In this document: positions 36,721 through 48,545 of the stretch, piece after piece
How the letters are laid out: each line of letters begins with the position of its first letter
How positions within the stretch are numbered: position 1 is the first letter of the stretch
Assembly: GCA_005406025.1 (NCBI GenBank)
Contig: BGZK01000846.1
Coordinates: forward strand, 62,001-126,000
Reading direction: 5' to 3'
DNA: 64,000 nt
Source: Eumeta japonica
Lineage: Eukaryota > Arthropoda > Insecta > Lepidoptera > Psychidae
Position numbers and translations under genes: made by a program
The notes under the pieces: generated by a model
Databases searched by the model: none
What the model saw: only the letters and a program-made list of their open reading frames with translations
What the model was told of the DNA's origin: nothing

Positions 36721-37959
36721 TAAATTTTCTTTTCCGAATTCATTTTTACCAATACGATTACAACATCCGACAACGACGACGGCTTGAAGCATGCTGCCGA
36801 GAGATGCAAAGTCACCAGCATTGCTTTTCAGCTTAAGATGACTTACCCGATTTTGATAAGTTTTAGTTAATTTTTGGATTACGATTTCAACTAAAGTCGT
36901 AATAACTGAATCTAGATAATGAACACTCGTGAAAGTTTAATTCTTGTTCTTAAGACAGTATTTACTAAAAAATAATTTAAAACACCTAACAGAGGTAAAA
37001 GTTTCATTTCCTCGCACCGTTTTCCGCAATCTTGGTTTACAATGTTACTAAATCCGAAATTAAGTCATGAAAACTTATACGAATTGGTATTTAAAATACT
37101 TATATGATGAAAAGATAACTAACTCATCTTGGGAGTAGGTACATTGACTAGATTACACGACATCCATACAAAACTCCAATAAAAAAATTGTTGTTGCATT
37201 TCTGAAATGAATTTTAATTCTAGTATTTTATTGACAATTTTGTAAATTTAAATTATAAGTATTAAAGTTCAATACTTGAGGAATTCAGTTCATTTTTCAT
37301 ATATAAATGGTTAAAATATTTAAATTGTAAAATGAAAAAATATAACTGTATATGATGTGACGCTTTTGACCAGTAGTCCGCGCGCTTGCGCTAAAAAGCT
37401 CCACTTAATTCGAGTTTGTAATAAATATTCTCTTCTTTGAAATGGAAGACGTTTGTTGCCCCACTGCATGCAGGTGGGCCTACCCTTCCACAGTTTTGTT
37501 CAGTTCATAGAGCTAGGGTTAAATCGTCCAACTCAACGAAGGTTGGTGCCCATGAGCTATAGCATTTCAAGGACAAAATCAATAGCACGTAAATGATTAA
37601 TTATTTACCAATTACATAAATAACTTTGCTTGACAAAGTTCTTTATACAATAGGCAAGATCTACCTCTGAGCTGAGGGTAAGACCTAATACTTCTAAAGG
37701 ACGTCATGGATCATGATAAAATGCTACTCGATGTTACCAAAAATAATGAATTGGATAACGTGATACCCTATGTTACCAAAAATATCGTTCGTAATATTCC
37801 GATTATCATCATCTTTTATTAAAATACCGTGTTACTGTCATACATCTACGTTTGCTATTACGCTTTTAGAAACTGTAGGTAGATTGAAAATACGTTACTA
37901 CATAACCACATACCGAATTCACTGATCTGCTAAACACACGAATAAGCGAATAGTGAAAT
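36721..37959. other. No gene recognised
   Basis: AT-rich beyond the minisatellite; no supported feature. Confidence 0.5.
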
Positions 37960-38433
37960 GTCGACACGAGGTCGCGCCGCATGCGACCGAAGCCGGTTCG
38001 TGCGGCTGTTATAGCGCTAAATTGCAGCTTCGGTATTTCAAACAGCGGTATACTCTCGGTTACGCAACGCGTGCGCCGTCCGATCGGAGCACTTCATGAG
38101 TTCACTTAATTAAACGTAGAAAAGGGCGGAATCGAACCCCGCTTTTAGATAGATTGGACGCGGAGCAAAAAGCGTTGGACGTGTTTAACGAAAATAAAAA
38201 CTGCACTTCGCCTCACCCCTCCCGGAGGCCGGGGATCGGTTCCCCGCTAGATGCTTTATTAGTAAATGGGCGCGGTGCCTCGGCTAATCCCGGCTTACGT
38301 CCGCTCTCCGGGGCCGCAAACAACCCCGGGCGGAGCCGGGTGCACGGTTTGTGCGTGCGCGCAGCTCGTGTTTTAAAACTTACATTTACCCCTACAATTT
38401 CGGAGAAATACTTTTCATTCGTTCACAGGTAAA
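37960..38433. other. CpG-rich region with a 92-codon frame
   Basis: Two CpG-rich patches (37965-38090 and 38200-38375). A plus-strand frame at 38154-38432 ends just past CACAG-GTAAAT (38425-38435), which fits a splice donor, so this could be an exon. The peptide is Pro/Gly/Arg-rich with no domain. Possible promoter plus first exon; weak. Confidence 0.3.
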
Positions 38434-39429
38434 TAGTGAGTTATTAGTACGCGAAGTAGTCGCATTTGAGGCCGGATGAAAATAATAAATAATTTTTTGT
38501 AAGACGCGAAATCATCTATGCTACAATGATATAACTCGGTAAGTTCTGTCTGTACATACATTTTGTTTTTCAATTTTTTGATGAATATTCGGTTTATGAC
38601 TCACTGATCCTAATTGTACCATTTTAAAAAATTGTGTCTGACTGTCTGCATGTCCTTATATGACTTACATTTTATTGTGCAAATGAAGGCTTTATATAAT
38701 GCCAACAAAATGTCTGTCCGTTTGTTGACTGGGTAAATCTCCAAAATGGCGGAAAGGATTATTATTAAATTTGTATGAAAGTAAAAGGAAATTATCGCCT
38801 AGAATACGAGAGATATTCTATATGACAGTTTTTTTTGTCAAATTATTTGTAATGTCGAAAGTTTAAATTTCTCAATTTTTCAATGAAAATCATTAACGTC
38901 AGCCTAATTTTCACATCTATCGGTATGCCGAGTGGTGAGTTAATGCCCCAATCTCATCATAACAAAAATTACAATCATGATAGTTCAAAAACTTAATATA
39001 GGATACGTATTATACAATATGCAGCTTCTACAAGGACGGAGGGCGTACTAAGTTATACATATGTTACTTATAGCTACAGGCACACTATTGATATTAGCAT
39101 GTCGGTGACGCGACCTCGTAATGTTTCACTCATACAAAAATTGCCCAACGCCCCTAAAGAAGTTTCCACTCCAATAGACATAAGTTATTTCGGTGCGTTG
39201 AGTTTGCATGTCGCCTCCCTCAAGCAAAGTAAACTCAGTGCAACTTACCATTTCGTCGACTCAATTTGTCTAGTCTCGTCCAAGGTATGGCACCCCGCAT
39301 TTCTCGTTGGCCAATCTCCTAATGAAGTTATCATCCCGATATTGTTCTTGCTGGTTATGAAGTAAATTATAAGATAATCGCTGATCCAATCAGCTCTCGA
39401 TTGAGTTAAAAGAACACTAGCTGATACCA
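38434..39429. other. No gene recognised
   Basis: AT-rich. An 88-codon plus-strand frame (39099-39365) has balanced composition but no recognised family. Confidence 0.4.
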
Positions 39430-39498
39430 GTCACAGGATGTGAACCTCGTGTCTCATGGAGTTGCAGACGCGCGTACTAAACGGTAAGCTATGTTTGT
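39430..39498 (-). repeat. tRNA-like SINE head (degenerate)
   Basis: On the minus strand an A-box-like TAGCTTACCGTT (39491-39480) is followed 33 bases later by GGTTCACATCC (39446-39436), which matches the B-box GGTTCGANTCC at 9-10 of 11 positions. The 33-base gap is the natural tRNA spacing. The stems do not pair well enough for a working tRNA, so a tRNA-derived SINE head is the better reading. Body and tail not delimited. Confidence 0.5.
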
Positions 39499-41735
39499 AC
39501 TGCCGAGATGTTCACATCATGGAAACCACATGATTAAGGGTACGTTTATGAGGGATGGACATCGATAAAATGTAAAAATTGAACGTCGTTAATTAAAAAT
39601 TTAACTACGTCAATTTAAACCAAAGCAAAGTAAGGGACAATCCCAAAAAAAATTTCATAAAATTTTAATAGGTGCATGGGTAGAGTTATCCAAAACAAAA
39701 TCGAGCTTCAAATTGAATTATCAATAGGCACAAATTTTAATCTTTTCTCTAAGCAGTTTTTTCTCTAACCGCCTTTCCTAAAAGCCTATAGATTTGTAAT
39801 ATGTTTATAATTATATAACAGATACAAGTAATGCTTTAAATAAATAAAAAAATAATTAGATTTATATTCAAAATCAATGTAGTTTTCTCCAATTGAAAAA
39901 AAAATATGCTTTTATACTTTTTCACGCACGTAGGCACATGTAGAATTCATATTTATAATTCGATACATATAACTCAAATTCTTTACATAAAAATAGTTTA
40001 TCATTTATAGAGATGGAAAATTAGGGATGTTCATGGGGGTGTATGTGGATATTGATTTTTTCTTAGAAAAAAAATGGATTATTTAAAGTTGGGCTTGCAG
40101 CATTTGATAGGCTAAATTCTGGTGTTTTGGTAATTGAAATAAATGGATTTCGCATGATTTCGAGAAATACGAAATGAAAATTTGATAAATATTTTTAAAT
40201 ATCTTAAAAGATCGATTTTCCGAATAAAATCTATTTTCGCGCTCAAAAAACTGTGCCGAATGTCAAATCAAATCTCGATGAAGTCGATTAAATTGTCTTA
40301 GACATATTTTTATCAGAATTAAAACAGAACTTTCATACAAAACAAGAATTACATTTGTTGACTCATCTATTTTCAGAATCTAAATACTGTCTGCACTCTA
40401 AAAACAGCTTTGAATACCTTGTGTGGCGTTTGAAGCAATATCCCGTTTGAATTGATTGCCACCTTGCGAGGTATATTCAACAAGAACCTTCAAAAGTGAC
40501 AGTAGGATATTTTTTTTAACTCTGAAAATTTTGGAAAAGAACGCTGATCATTTTGAGCTCGAAAAGGTAAGCGATAATATCTCCGTGTTATCCGTTCTTC
40601 AAAAACTATACGAAGCTGAAAACAGTTCATGGGGTTAGTCTGGTCGACCGTCGCCCACACGTTATCAATGCAATATGTCGATCATAAATCATAAAACCGT
40701 TTGAAAATAGAGAATATTATTTCAGTGTGGAAAAGTGAATAGCCACTGGACGAAATTTCTAAAACCTTTTGATTTTAATGAAGATAAAAGTCCTGCAGGC
40801 GTTTGTTTTGCGCCGGATGCGCCGGGGGTGTATCGCGGTCGGCTCACCTCTCTGTAATAAGTCAGTTGCGAGAATATTCGATGGAATAGTGCGACCTTTG
40901 GATATTTCGAAGGGCATATGCAAAACCGTCCAACGATAAAACCTGACGTTTTCCGTTCGAAAGTACGAAATCCTTATGATTTCAGAGGTAAAATGACTTA
41001 GCAGGTCATAGCCCTATCAACCTTATCTAAGCTGCTGGAGTGGAAATATATTTATCTATACATTTTTTTAATTTAATTTTCTAATTACAGTTAAGGGAGT
41101 AAAAGAAATTTAATTACATAATTATTAATAATAAATGTTTTTATTCTACAAAAATAAACAAAGCATGAATGTTAATGTTATAAAAAAAGATAATTACATC
41201 AAAGTCATGACTTCGTACTTCATATACAATAGTACGTACTGAATATAATACAATTGTTCAATTGCGTTTACCTTGTTTTGCAATAATGGAAGAGAAGGGA
41301 TTGCTGTGATTCACAAATCTGATGTTTTTAATCATTTTTAATTCAACCTTCGCTTTTATGTTACCATGGTTTTCTAATTTATATTTATGTCTGATGTAAT
41401 AAGCAGTAAAATGCCAAAAAAAATTCAAATAATTTGTGAGAAAAAAATCTGTAAATCTTGTGTTTTTTCGGATTAGATTTTCATGTGTCGAAATTATGTT
41501 ATTTATTTTATACATCGACGAGATTATTGTACGAAACCATGATTCGGTGAGCCCGACTAGCTCTTGACCGCTTTGTGAAGGCTTTGGGATTGAAACAGAG
41601 ATCTTTTCAAGTCAAGTCAAGTCAAGCATTTGAATATCGATAACAGAAAACGACTACACCGCCTGTTTATAGTGACCAATTTTTACATAAGTGCCAGCCG
41701 AACCCGGCAGACGGCAGACTGCCAGTCCATATAGT
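39499..41735. other. No gene recognised
   Basis: AT-rich. A 60-codon frame (40456-40638) and an 85-codon minus-strand frame (41258-41515) show no domain. A triple GTCAA repeat lies near 41611. Confidence 0.45.
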
Positions 41736-41869
41736 GTCTATATAAATGAATTGTATTTTATTTATATTTACAACAATATAGTATAATTTTTATTTTACGT
41801 AACATATTAACAAATAAATAATATTTATTATCTATGTGCTATATAGAAATTAATGTTTGTATGTAGATG

Positions 41870-42022
41870 TCGGTATGTTGCAGCGCCATCCGGTGGGGAT
41901 TTAAAACAAAGTGAATAACACAAAAACCTTCTCCATGGGAAAATAAATATACATGCCAATTTTCATTGTGATCGGTCGAACGGTGTTAAGAGTTTTGCGT
42001 TAATGTTATCATATATATATAT
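41870..42022 (+). repeat. Interspersed-repeat tail ending in (TA)n
   Basis: The sequence ATGCCAATTTTCATTGTGAT, then CGGTCGAACGGTGTTAAGAG, then a (TA)n end is the usual 3' tail style of lepidopteran SINE-, Helitron- or RTE-type repeats (aligned text about parameters of CGGTT-type motifs before a microsatellite). It shares its (TA)n with the neighbouring inverted repeat starting at 42023. Family not determined. Confidence 0.45.
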
Positions 42023-42530
42023 ATAGTAATACGCTAAGGTTAAGATGTTTGCCCCCCTTTTTAGAAAAATACTTACAATTACTCCACATAAATTTTACAT
42101 CATTTCATAGATAATTGCAGGCTCTACCGGCATCGACAACTTAAAAAAATATACATGCTGCCATCTGACGTCTTTAATTTTGAAACAACGTCAACATGAT
42201 TGACGGTCGGTAAATTTTTTGTTCAAATATTTCTTCGATTTATCATCTGAGCTTCATAATGTAATACAACAAAAATAAGAACGTTATAAACAGTGGGCAA
42301 AATTAGAAACGAATTGAATATCTGCAATAAATTTTGATTGATTAAATTGAATTGGATGATTTATTTACGTACTGATTACAAAAACGATAAAATAAAGGGC
42401 TTAGGCGACGAACTCTGGAAAATCAAGCAGAAAGACGTCGAAGTAAGTCAAGTTGTATCAGATAATTTTGTAAACTGATAATTATTATACATAAATTGTG
42501 CCAATTTTTATCGCACAAGATACGTCTAAT
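42023..42530 (-). repeat. Unnamed repeat, 3' half (inverted relative to 59 kb copy)
   Basis: The minus strand aligns almost end to end with plus-strand 58835-59475. Shared phrases include GCACAA(A/T)TTATGTATAATAA, GCTTGATTTTC, GTTCGTCGCCTA, TTATTTTATCGTTTTTGTA, ATGAAGCTCAGATGA, TCGAAGAAATATTTGAACAA, TTGTCGATGCCGGTAGAGC and CAAACATCTTAACCTTA. The 59 kb copy has extra bases in at least two places. No protein domain was recognised. Its 5' partner half lies inverted at 51383-51520. Confidence 0.9.
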
Positions 42531-42654
42531 ATACATATATTTTTCTAATCGCACGCGAAGCTGCATAAAGAGCAGGACAATTCTAATATTCAAAACTGTA
42601 ATCAAAATTGTTTATTATCTGTTGAAATTGGCTGTTGGCTTAAACGATACTAAT

Positions 42655-42965
42655 AATTATAAGCTATTTTGCAGCCATAGAGTGTATTAGTGTCGGTATA
42701 GCGATGTGTGTAACTACACCTTCCACGATGGTTGCGTGCCAAGTGCAGTAGGCTCTTACCTCCTCGCTAACCCTGCGAATGATGGAGGGAGTGTTAATAC
42801 GTCCCGACCGACGGCTTAACGTGGTTTTCGAATAACGGAGCGAGTGGTTTTCGATTCGATTCGCAAAACTCATAGGTCAGGTTAGAATCCGATGCCTTTC
42901 CGTTCAGAGACAACAGTCCTGACCATTCGGCCAACTCACTCATCATCGCTCCCTCCATATGCGAG
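42655..42965 (-). repeat. tRNA-Ser-like SINE candidate
   Basis: On the minus strand TTGGCCGAATGGTCAGGAC (about 42935-42917) strongly resembles the A-box of serine-type tRNAs (TGGCCGAGTGG). It is followed about 31 bases later by a GGATTCTAACC segment in the B-box position, a poor B-box match. The rest is about 230 bp of moderately GC-rich, non-coding sequence. A decayed tRNA-derived SINE fits best. A working tRNA is excluded by the missing stems. Confidence 0.4.
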
Positions 42966-42984
42966 TTTGATCCATAGTAATTTA

Positions 42985-43090
42985 AGAATACATAGATTTT
43001 TCTAGAGTTCCGTATATAGCATGAAAAAACAACAACCCTTATAGGATCACTTTTGGGTATGTATGTCCGTCTGTCTACCAGAGTTCATTT
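42985..43090 (+). repeat. Fragment of GTTCCGTA-type repeat
   Basis: AGAGTTCCGTATATAGCATG followed by GTATGTATGTCCGTCTGTCT resembles the widespread lepidopteran repeat that pairs a GTTCCGTA start with a GTCCGTCTGTCTGT tract. Short and diverged. Confidence 0.4.
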
Positions 43091-43559
43091 TCTTGGAATC
43101 TATCTGATGAGAAAAAGTTACTGTTTGGTACATATAGTATAGAGCTAATTGATCTAATCACGAACATTTAGCGTAAATTAGCGTAAAAGTTTGATCGAGT
43201 GGATCATGTGATATATTAAATGAACGGGTTTGTTTTGAGGAATATAATTTTATTTATCTCAATGTATATAAAAAAAAAGATACGAAAAATAACGTATGCC
43301 CCTTCACTACGGAAAATACTGAGCTTTAAGACTTTAATAAAAAATTGCAAAATATAGAGCTTCAGCCTAAAGGGGAAGACTGAAAACAAAATATTAAGTT
43401 TCTTAAATAGCGATGAGAAACGTAAAATAGAGGTGAAGAGGAAAAGCTTTGTACGATTTCACCGAAGAGCAATGTGATTATTTGCAGTACGGAACTTCAT
43501 CCACGTGAATCCGATTCGCACTTAATCAAAGTTTTCTTTTTAATATCTATCTGCGTGGC

Positions 43560-43790
43560 GGTAAATAACTAAGTGTAGGCATGCGCGCACGCGCTTTTTA
43601 GTCCGCATCAAATGTCCTAAGCTTATGCGCGATAGATTGGACCTGACGGTAGGGCGGCTCGGAGGGCGATCCGAAGAGGAGGCAGAGAGAGGGGGAGGGA
43701 GTGAGAGGCGGTGCGGCCGATTCGTCAGCGCGCGCGCTCGCGGCGATCACGACGGCGCTCGGCCACGTAGTAAAGACCTGTTCACACGGT
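43560..43790. other. CpG- and purine-rich block
   Basis: GC-rich sequence with a GAG/GGGAG-rich stretch (43670-43715) and a CpG-dense part (43715-43765). Overlapping frames on both strands (71-75 codons) indicate composition rather than coding. Promoter-like candidate. Confidence 0.3.
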
Positions 43791-45835
43791 TCATACATTT
43801 TTTTAAATCTCATCTATGTATTGTTCGTTGCTTGCATTGTAGTAGGTATTGATAAATTTACACCTGCGTGTATAAGGAGTTTGTGCGTACTTCTGTTTTT
43901 GACAATATCCCTGTTTTGACAATATCCGAATACTGTCAAATAGACCTTATTACCGTTGCACTGTCTTTTAGTACGACGATGCATTTGACAAGCTACCACT
44001 GTCAAATAGATTCCATTATCATTGTGTTTTAGTGCGCTTATTCACTCGACAAGCTATAATAATTCACTTATGGTATTGTGTGAGGTGTTAATTCAAGGAA
44101 ATCTATAATTAGACACTTGCCTGCAACATGCTTTCGTTATTTGGCATGAAACGTACGTAGAGATAACAATATAACCATTAGCGGACTGAAATAAACTCGC
44201 TTAGGTGTTCGATATCTGTCGATTCGAGGACCAGCGGTGGACGCCTGCTGCATGTTCATACATGTTGCGGGCTAAACGTCCAATCCTTTACGTTGCTGAT
44301 ATCGTAATGAGCATTAATGTGAACTGAAATAGAATTTCTTAGATAGTGAGATATTTTCCAAGTGTTTACAGTACAACGTACGAATCTTTGTCGCTGTGAA
44401 GTTAGGCACAGAAAGCGTCGCATTAGTTTAAAATAATAATGTGGGGGAAAGAAAGGGCCTGGGAGCGTCATGCCTGCGCATCGCATCATTCGCTGGCAAT
44501 ACAAAGAGGCAAAAATCCGTAATTCTACAAGGTTTTTATTATTTTGAATCCTACAAAAAAATCAATTACTTAATATTATAACAACAAAAACCAGAATACA
44601 TAGCAATACATTATTGTTAATATTGATTACTCGATTTTATACTTATTCAAACTTTTTGTGAACAAAATAATTGGTTCGAGTCAAACAATTAAATGTATTT
44701 TCAAGCACACCCAGCCACCAGTGTGGAGGCGGCGCGTGCGGCGCGCGACTGTCCGCTCGCGTGCCAGTAATTGCCGCGCGTTCCTTTTTTGAATAGCTAT
44801 CACGACTTTTTCGCTCCAAATACTCGTGCGCCTCTTTTTCTTTCCAGGCAATCTAACAATGCTATGAAAACTTACATATTATTGAATCGTAAATCCAGGT
44901 CTTTAATCACCGGTTTAGATCTAGATTCACGGCTCGTCAATGATATTTCAGAAAAACATTTGAAAAGAACAATTGGAAAATTATGGTACGATTCGATCCA
45001 AAAAATATTATGGATATTTAAATTAAGCAGACTAAAAATCTATCATTTTAAGGAGGTACTTTTGTTACTCTGAAATAACAAAGAAAAAAATGAACAAACG
45101 CTATGCACGTTGAAAGAAATACTTGTAGGTATATTAGTATCTTGGTCGAAATAAGTAGAAACAATTGATTAGTGACTTATTAATAAACGGTAATAAAGTT
45201 CTTAATTCTTCAAAAGTCACAACATGAAAAGTGAAACAGAGAAGAAACTCAATAATGAAAGTAAGGCATAGAAGCTTTTATTATTAGATTGTTTATATTA
45301 TGTTATATAGTACCTACCACAGAACTAGGTTCTTGTATCAAAATAGAAACTCGATACAAATAAAACTGTTTTATATGCTCTTTTTTTCTTATACATTGAT
45401 GTTTGACCATGATTGGTATGAGATGAACATCAGGTTAAATATGGAGCGTTGTATAAAAAATCAATACTAGTCTGTGTGTCATTTATAGACTCGAACACCA
45501 CTTGACTTATTGATTTAAAATTTAATAGTCGTGCTTGACAGTTTAATGGAGATGTTTATAAACTAATTTGAGTATTTTCAAAGAGCTGCACTGCACATCG
45601 TTACAATAATCATGGCTTAATTAAAATTTTACATGGCTGTCATACATACTTTTTTCCTTTTCTTTGTACTATAGAAAAAAAAAGTCTTTTGCTTTGAATA
45701 CAAGTGTATACAAAGCAAAATATTTTTTTCACGCACGCATTCAATTGAAAACACCGGAAAGGTTTAAAATGTAGTTTGTCAACCAAGCGATTTTTTTTAT
45801 ACACACAAACAGCCACTATGAAACGGTTCAACTAA
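43791..45835. other. No gene recognised
   Basis: AT-rich with one CpG patch at 44720-44785. TTGACAATATCC-type text is duplicated at 43899 and 43917, and TGTCAAATAGA recurs at 43935 and 44001. A 100-codon frame (44771-45073) lacks motifs. Confidence 0.4.
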
Positions 45836-46129
45836 TTACTTCTGAATACGTTTCAAAAAGGTTTTCCTCTTCTTCGCGACATTACAATACAACAAACAAT
45901 CGATCCAGGTCCCATCGTTAACGCGATCCGAAACTTCAGATCCCGAGTCCTGTAGACCATCCTCATCGAGAGCATTCCGCTCGTGGCTGTTGGCATTCGG
46001 CGCAGCAATTTGGCCGCATTCTAAAATCCGAGGCATTCGTGGTAATGCCTCCTCTCGTGTTGCGGGTGTTCTCCGTGATGTATGCAGACGGTAATGGACG
46101 CTTATGAAGATTTCTCCCGTTCCGAACAC
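45836..46129 (-). CDS. Candidate terminal exon, unknown protein
   Basis: I do not recognise this gene. It is a 97-codon minus-strand frame ending in a stop. Its composition is unusually protein-like for this window: mixed polar and hydrophobic residues, a charged middle part (NALDEDGLQDSGSEVSDRV) and a basic C-terminus (NVAKKRKTFLKRIQK). The local base composition is richer in GC than the flanks. The frame is open upstream of its first methionine for only a short way, so it could be the last exon of a spliced gene or an isolated relic. No second copy exists in the window, which argues against a local repeat. No splice acceptor or poly(A) signal close by settles it. Confidence 0.25.
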   Translation of the reverse strand: MFGTGEIFISVHYRLHTSRRTPATREEALPRMPRILECGQIAAPNANSHERNALDEDGLQDSGSEVSDRVNDGTWIDCLLYCNVAKKRKTFLKRIQK

Positions 46130-47029
46130 GGCCTTTGTGAGGGATTGTTTTGTTCGGCTTTTGTTACGAGCATAAAGGTTGTACTTTTAAAAATGTGGCA
46201 CGTGACACTGAAATCGGTCACTGCACGCGACTGTAGTAAGCATGTTTCAAAAAAAAAAAAATTGCAATATATATATTTTATTATAGTATGAAAAATGTAT
46301 AAAAAATCGCTACACATATTTTTTATGGTATGAAAAATGTATAGATTTGAATTATTTACGGCAAATCTAAAACAATACACGTCAATAAAATTATTCTCTC
46401 TAATCTGTAGTTAGACAACCTCCCCGAGTGTACTGTGGCTGTGAACAAAATCCAGTGTTTTGACTCGTCAGGTATTAACATCATGAAAACAACACAAATA
46501 TTATATAATTCTGTCAAATACGAATGTTTCAGGATCGCAAAGTCTTCTAATTAAACGGTGTAACATCCATTCTGCCCGGTAACACTGCCCTATAATTCAT
46601 AAGTATTAAAATTGTAAAGTTTAAAAAATTTGATAAACAACTTTACAAATGACATCCACGGTAACTGCTCCGACTTTCATATCAATTCATGTTGAAATCA
46701 TAATTTAAAATTATAACTTCAACATAAATTGAATTATATGAAACGGTATAAAGAATGTTCATGTAAACTTAACATTTTTGTCTGTGTCACAATTTCAGGC
46801 AAAAGAACGGCTCTGCTCTGTGTACATTTTCCTTTTTTTATTTATAAATTTTGGTGTGCTGTACATTAATTCCGATAAAATAAAAATAAGTACAATTATA
46901 AATGTCGTTTAATTATAACAAATCAATTATATACATGCAAAAACATATTTAGAGAATGCTCAACATACAAGCATTTGTCCTATTCTATTTTTTTTTTTTT
47001 TGTAAAATTGCTAACTATTTATTTGTTAT
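46130..47029. other. No gene; one imperfect AT-rich inverted repeat
   Basis: At 46679-46739 ATATCAATTCATGTTGAAAT and its diverged inverse (ACTTCAACATAAATTGAATT region) face each other across about 15 bases. TATGAAAAATGTATA is directly repeated at 46288 and 46330. Otherwise nothing recognised. Confidence 0.5.
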
Positions 47030-48010
47030 GATTTTGCATTGCAAAAGTTAAAAATTGAGCATCGAATAGTCATTAGATTTTTGACCAAAGAAGAAATGCG
47101 TCATCGCAGAACAGACAACTAAATGTGAATTCTTACAAATTCTTGCCCAACTGATTTCATGAAAAGTTTTGGTTGGAGCAGCTTAAACAACGCTGTAAAA
47201 GCCTCAAAAACTATCCCCTCATCGATTCGCTACGGTCGCGGCCGAAGAAAATGCGGCGTAAATGGAGAAAATCATACTAAGAGGTCGTTGAATTAAGGAT
47301 TGACAGACGGCTAATGACATATAAGGAACTCGCGAACTATATTCTTCATCGATATTTGTGACGCACGAGCGAAGCCATTGCGCGCTGGACCCTTTCCGTT
47401 TGATATGGAGCGAGATATCATCACAATTTTTTTTTTTAAGGGGTGGAGTTAGAGAGGTGGCCAGTATTTTTAGACAAATAACCTACGATGAGACCCGGAA
47501 GCTACAAAGTGAGATTTTGAAAGAGAATAACGAAAAGGGATAAAGAGTTTCTACAGAAGTGTATAAGATTCATCAATCGGCAGAGAACCTAATACATACA
47601 ATTATATTTTGGGATGTTAAAGGTATATTACTGATATATTATTTTCCAAAAATAAGTACGACGAATGCCTTATACCATTCTAATTTATTGGATCAAATGC
47701 GAGGAACAATTAAGGAAAAAGAAGAGGCGAACTTACCACAGACATAATTATTTTGCACGACAACGCATCTCCGGATACGGCTTATGAGTCAGGTCGAACT
47801 GTGAGCAAAAACGTCTTTGTCAAAATTGTCCACGTATACTCCTTCAGCTCGTACTTGGTTCTCTGAAATTATTTCCTGTTTAGACTCCTGAAAAAGATTT
47901 AAGGGGGTGACGGACTTTTAACAGGTAATGAGATAACGGTACCAATGACGGACATTTTAACAACATACCGGAGAAATATTTTCTTAATGAATGGCCCCTA
48001 TTAGAAATCT
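47030..48010 (+). pseudogene. Mariner transposase remnant
   Basis: A heavily mutated Tc1/mariner-type transposase, once a DDE enzyme cutting and joining element ends at TA sites. In order the plus strand reads: IEHRIVIRFLTKEE near 47053 (N-terminal helix-turn-helix start); RRLMTYKELAN near 47305 (second helix-turn-helix); FWDVKGILLIYYFPK near 47607, where the family has FWD-KG-I-DYL, so the aspartate of IDYL is replaced by tyrosine; NALYHSNLLDQMR; then ILHDNA near 47752, the conserved block holding the second catalytic aspartate. The following YSPDLAP block is eroded. Stops and frameshifts are frequent. Terminal inverted repeats and TA duplications were not found. It sits head to tail with the LINE piece at 48113. 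Confidence 0.8.
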
Positions 48011-48112
48011 AATAAGTGCACTTCGCTCTCGGAGGACTATGTTCAATGCTGAAAAATGAAATGTCGATGTTAGTGTCGTCTTTCACGATTGAGTAGATCC
48101 GACTAAGATTCT

Positions 48113-48545
48113 ATGGATTCACGGCGCCGTACACCATTTCAAACCATTTTGCCTCCAAATCACATCCAACGACAAGCGTTTCGTAACGTCAACGACCCTA
48201 TGGTATCTGGCCAACTAGATCCGTTGGATTTGCGTAGTGATGTAGCGTATTTGCGCATGCTCCATCGCGTACTACGGGGAGTGCCATTAAAAACTATTCA
48301 ACCTAGTTCCTGCCACTGGTTACGGTCGTCGTTCCGCTCGCCGGAAACACCGTCAGCACCATCTTGATGGCTGGCGTTCTACCATCGTACGTTTCATGCG
48401 CGATTTTTTGCCACGTATTGTAAAACTTTGGAATGAATTACCGTTGGCGTTATTCCCAGCGGATCGCGACAAGGGGGTGTTCAGAAAAAGAGCGTACTCC
48501 TTTCTGAAAAATCGGCAACGCACTGGTGACTGATCTGGGGTGTCC
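48113..48545 (+). pseudogene. LINE reverse-transcriptase C-terminus, copy 2
   Basis: Same family and orientation as the fragment at 380-765, and better preserved. It reads RQAFRNVNDPMVSGQLDPLD and LRSDVAYLRMLHRVLRG near 48170-48275. After a frameshift it reads LVPATGYGRRSARRKHRQ, HLDGWRSTIVRF, LPRIVKLWNELP and KGVFRKRAYSFLKNRQRTG, ending in a stop at about 48530. The order (RAFRLV-D, LRRDVASL, GECSEELF, HHLDGWRS, LWNELP) is characteristic of the C-terminal region of jockey/R1/CR1-type LINE proteins of Lepidoptera. The catalytic RT domain is absent through 5' truncation. It follows the mariner remnant by about 100 bases, suggesting nested or serial insertion. Confidence 0.82.

Noticed and set aside
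36158..36836. Plus-strand frames of 118 and 104 codons
   Set aside because: They run through the minisatellite and merely translate its units; the frame is not kept across unit-length changes.
38128..38138. Perfect tRNA B-box complement (GGAATCGAACC)
   Set aside because: No A-box at tRNA spacing and no acceptor, D or anticodon stems on the minus strand; likely chance.
38154..38432. 92-codon frame in a CpG-rich region as a gene
   Set aside because: Composition alone explains the open frame; no domain. Only a possible donor site at the end, so it is kept as a CpG region.
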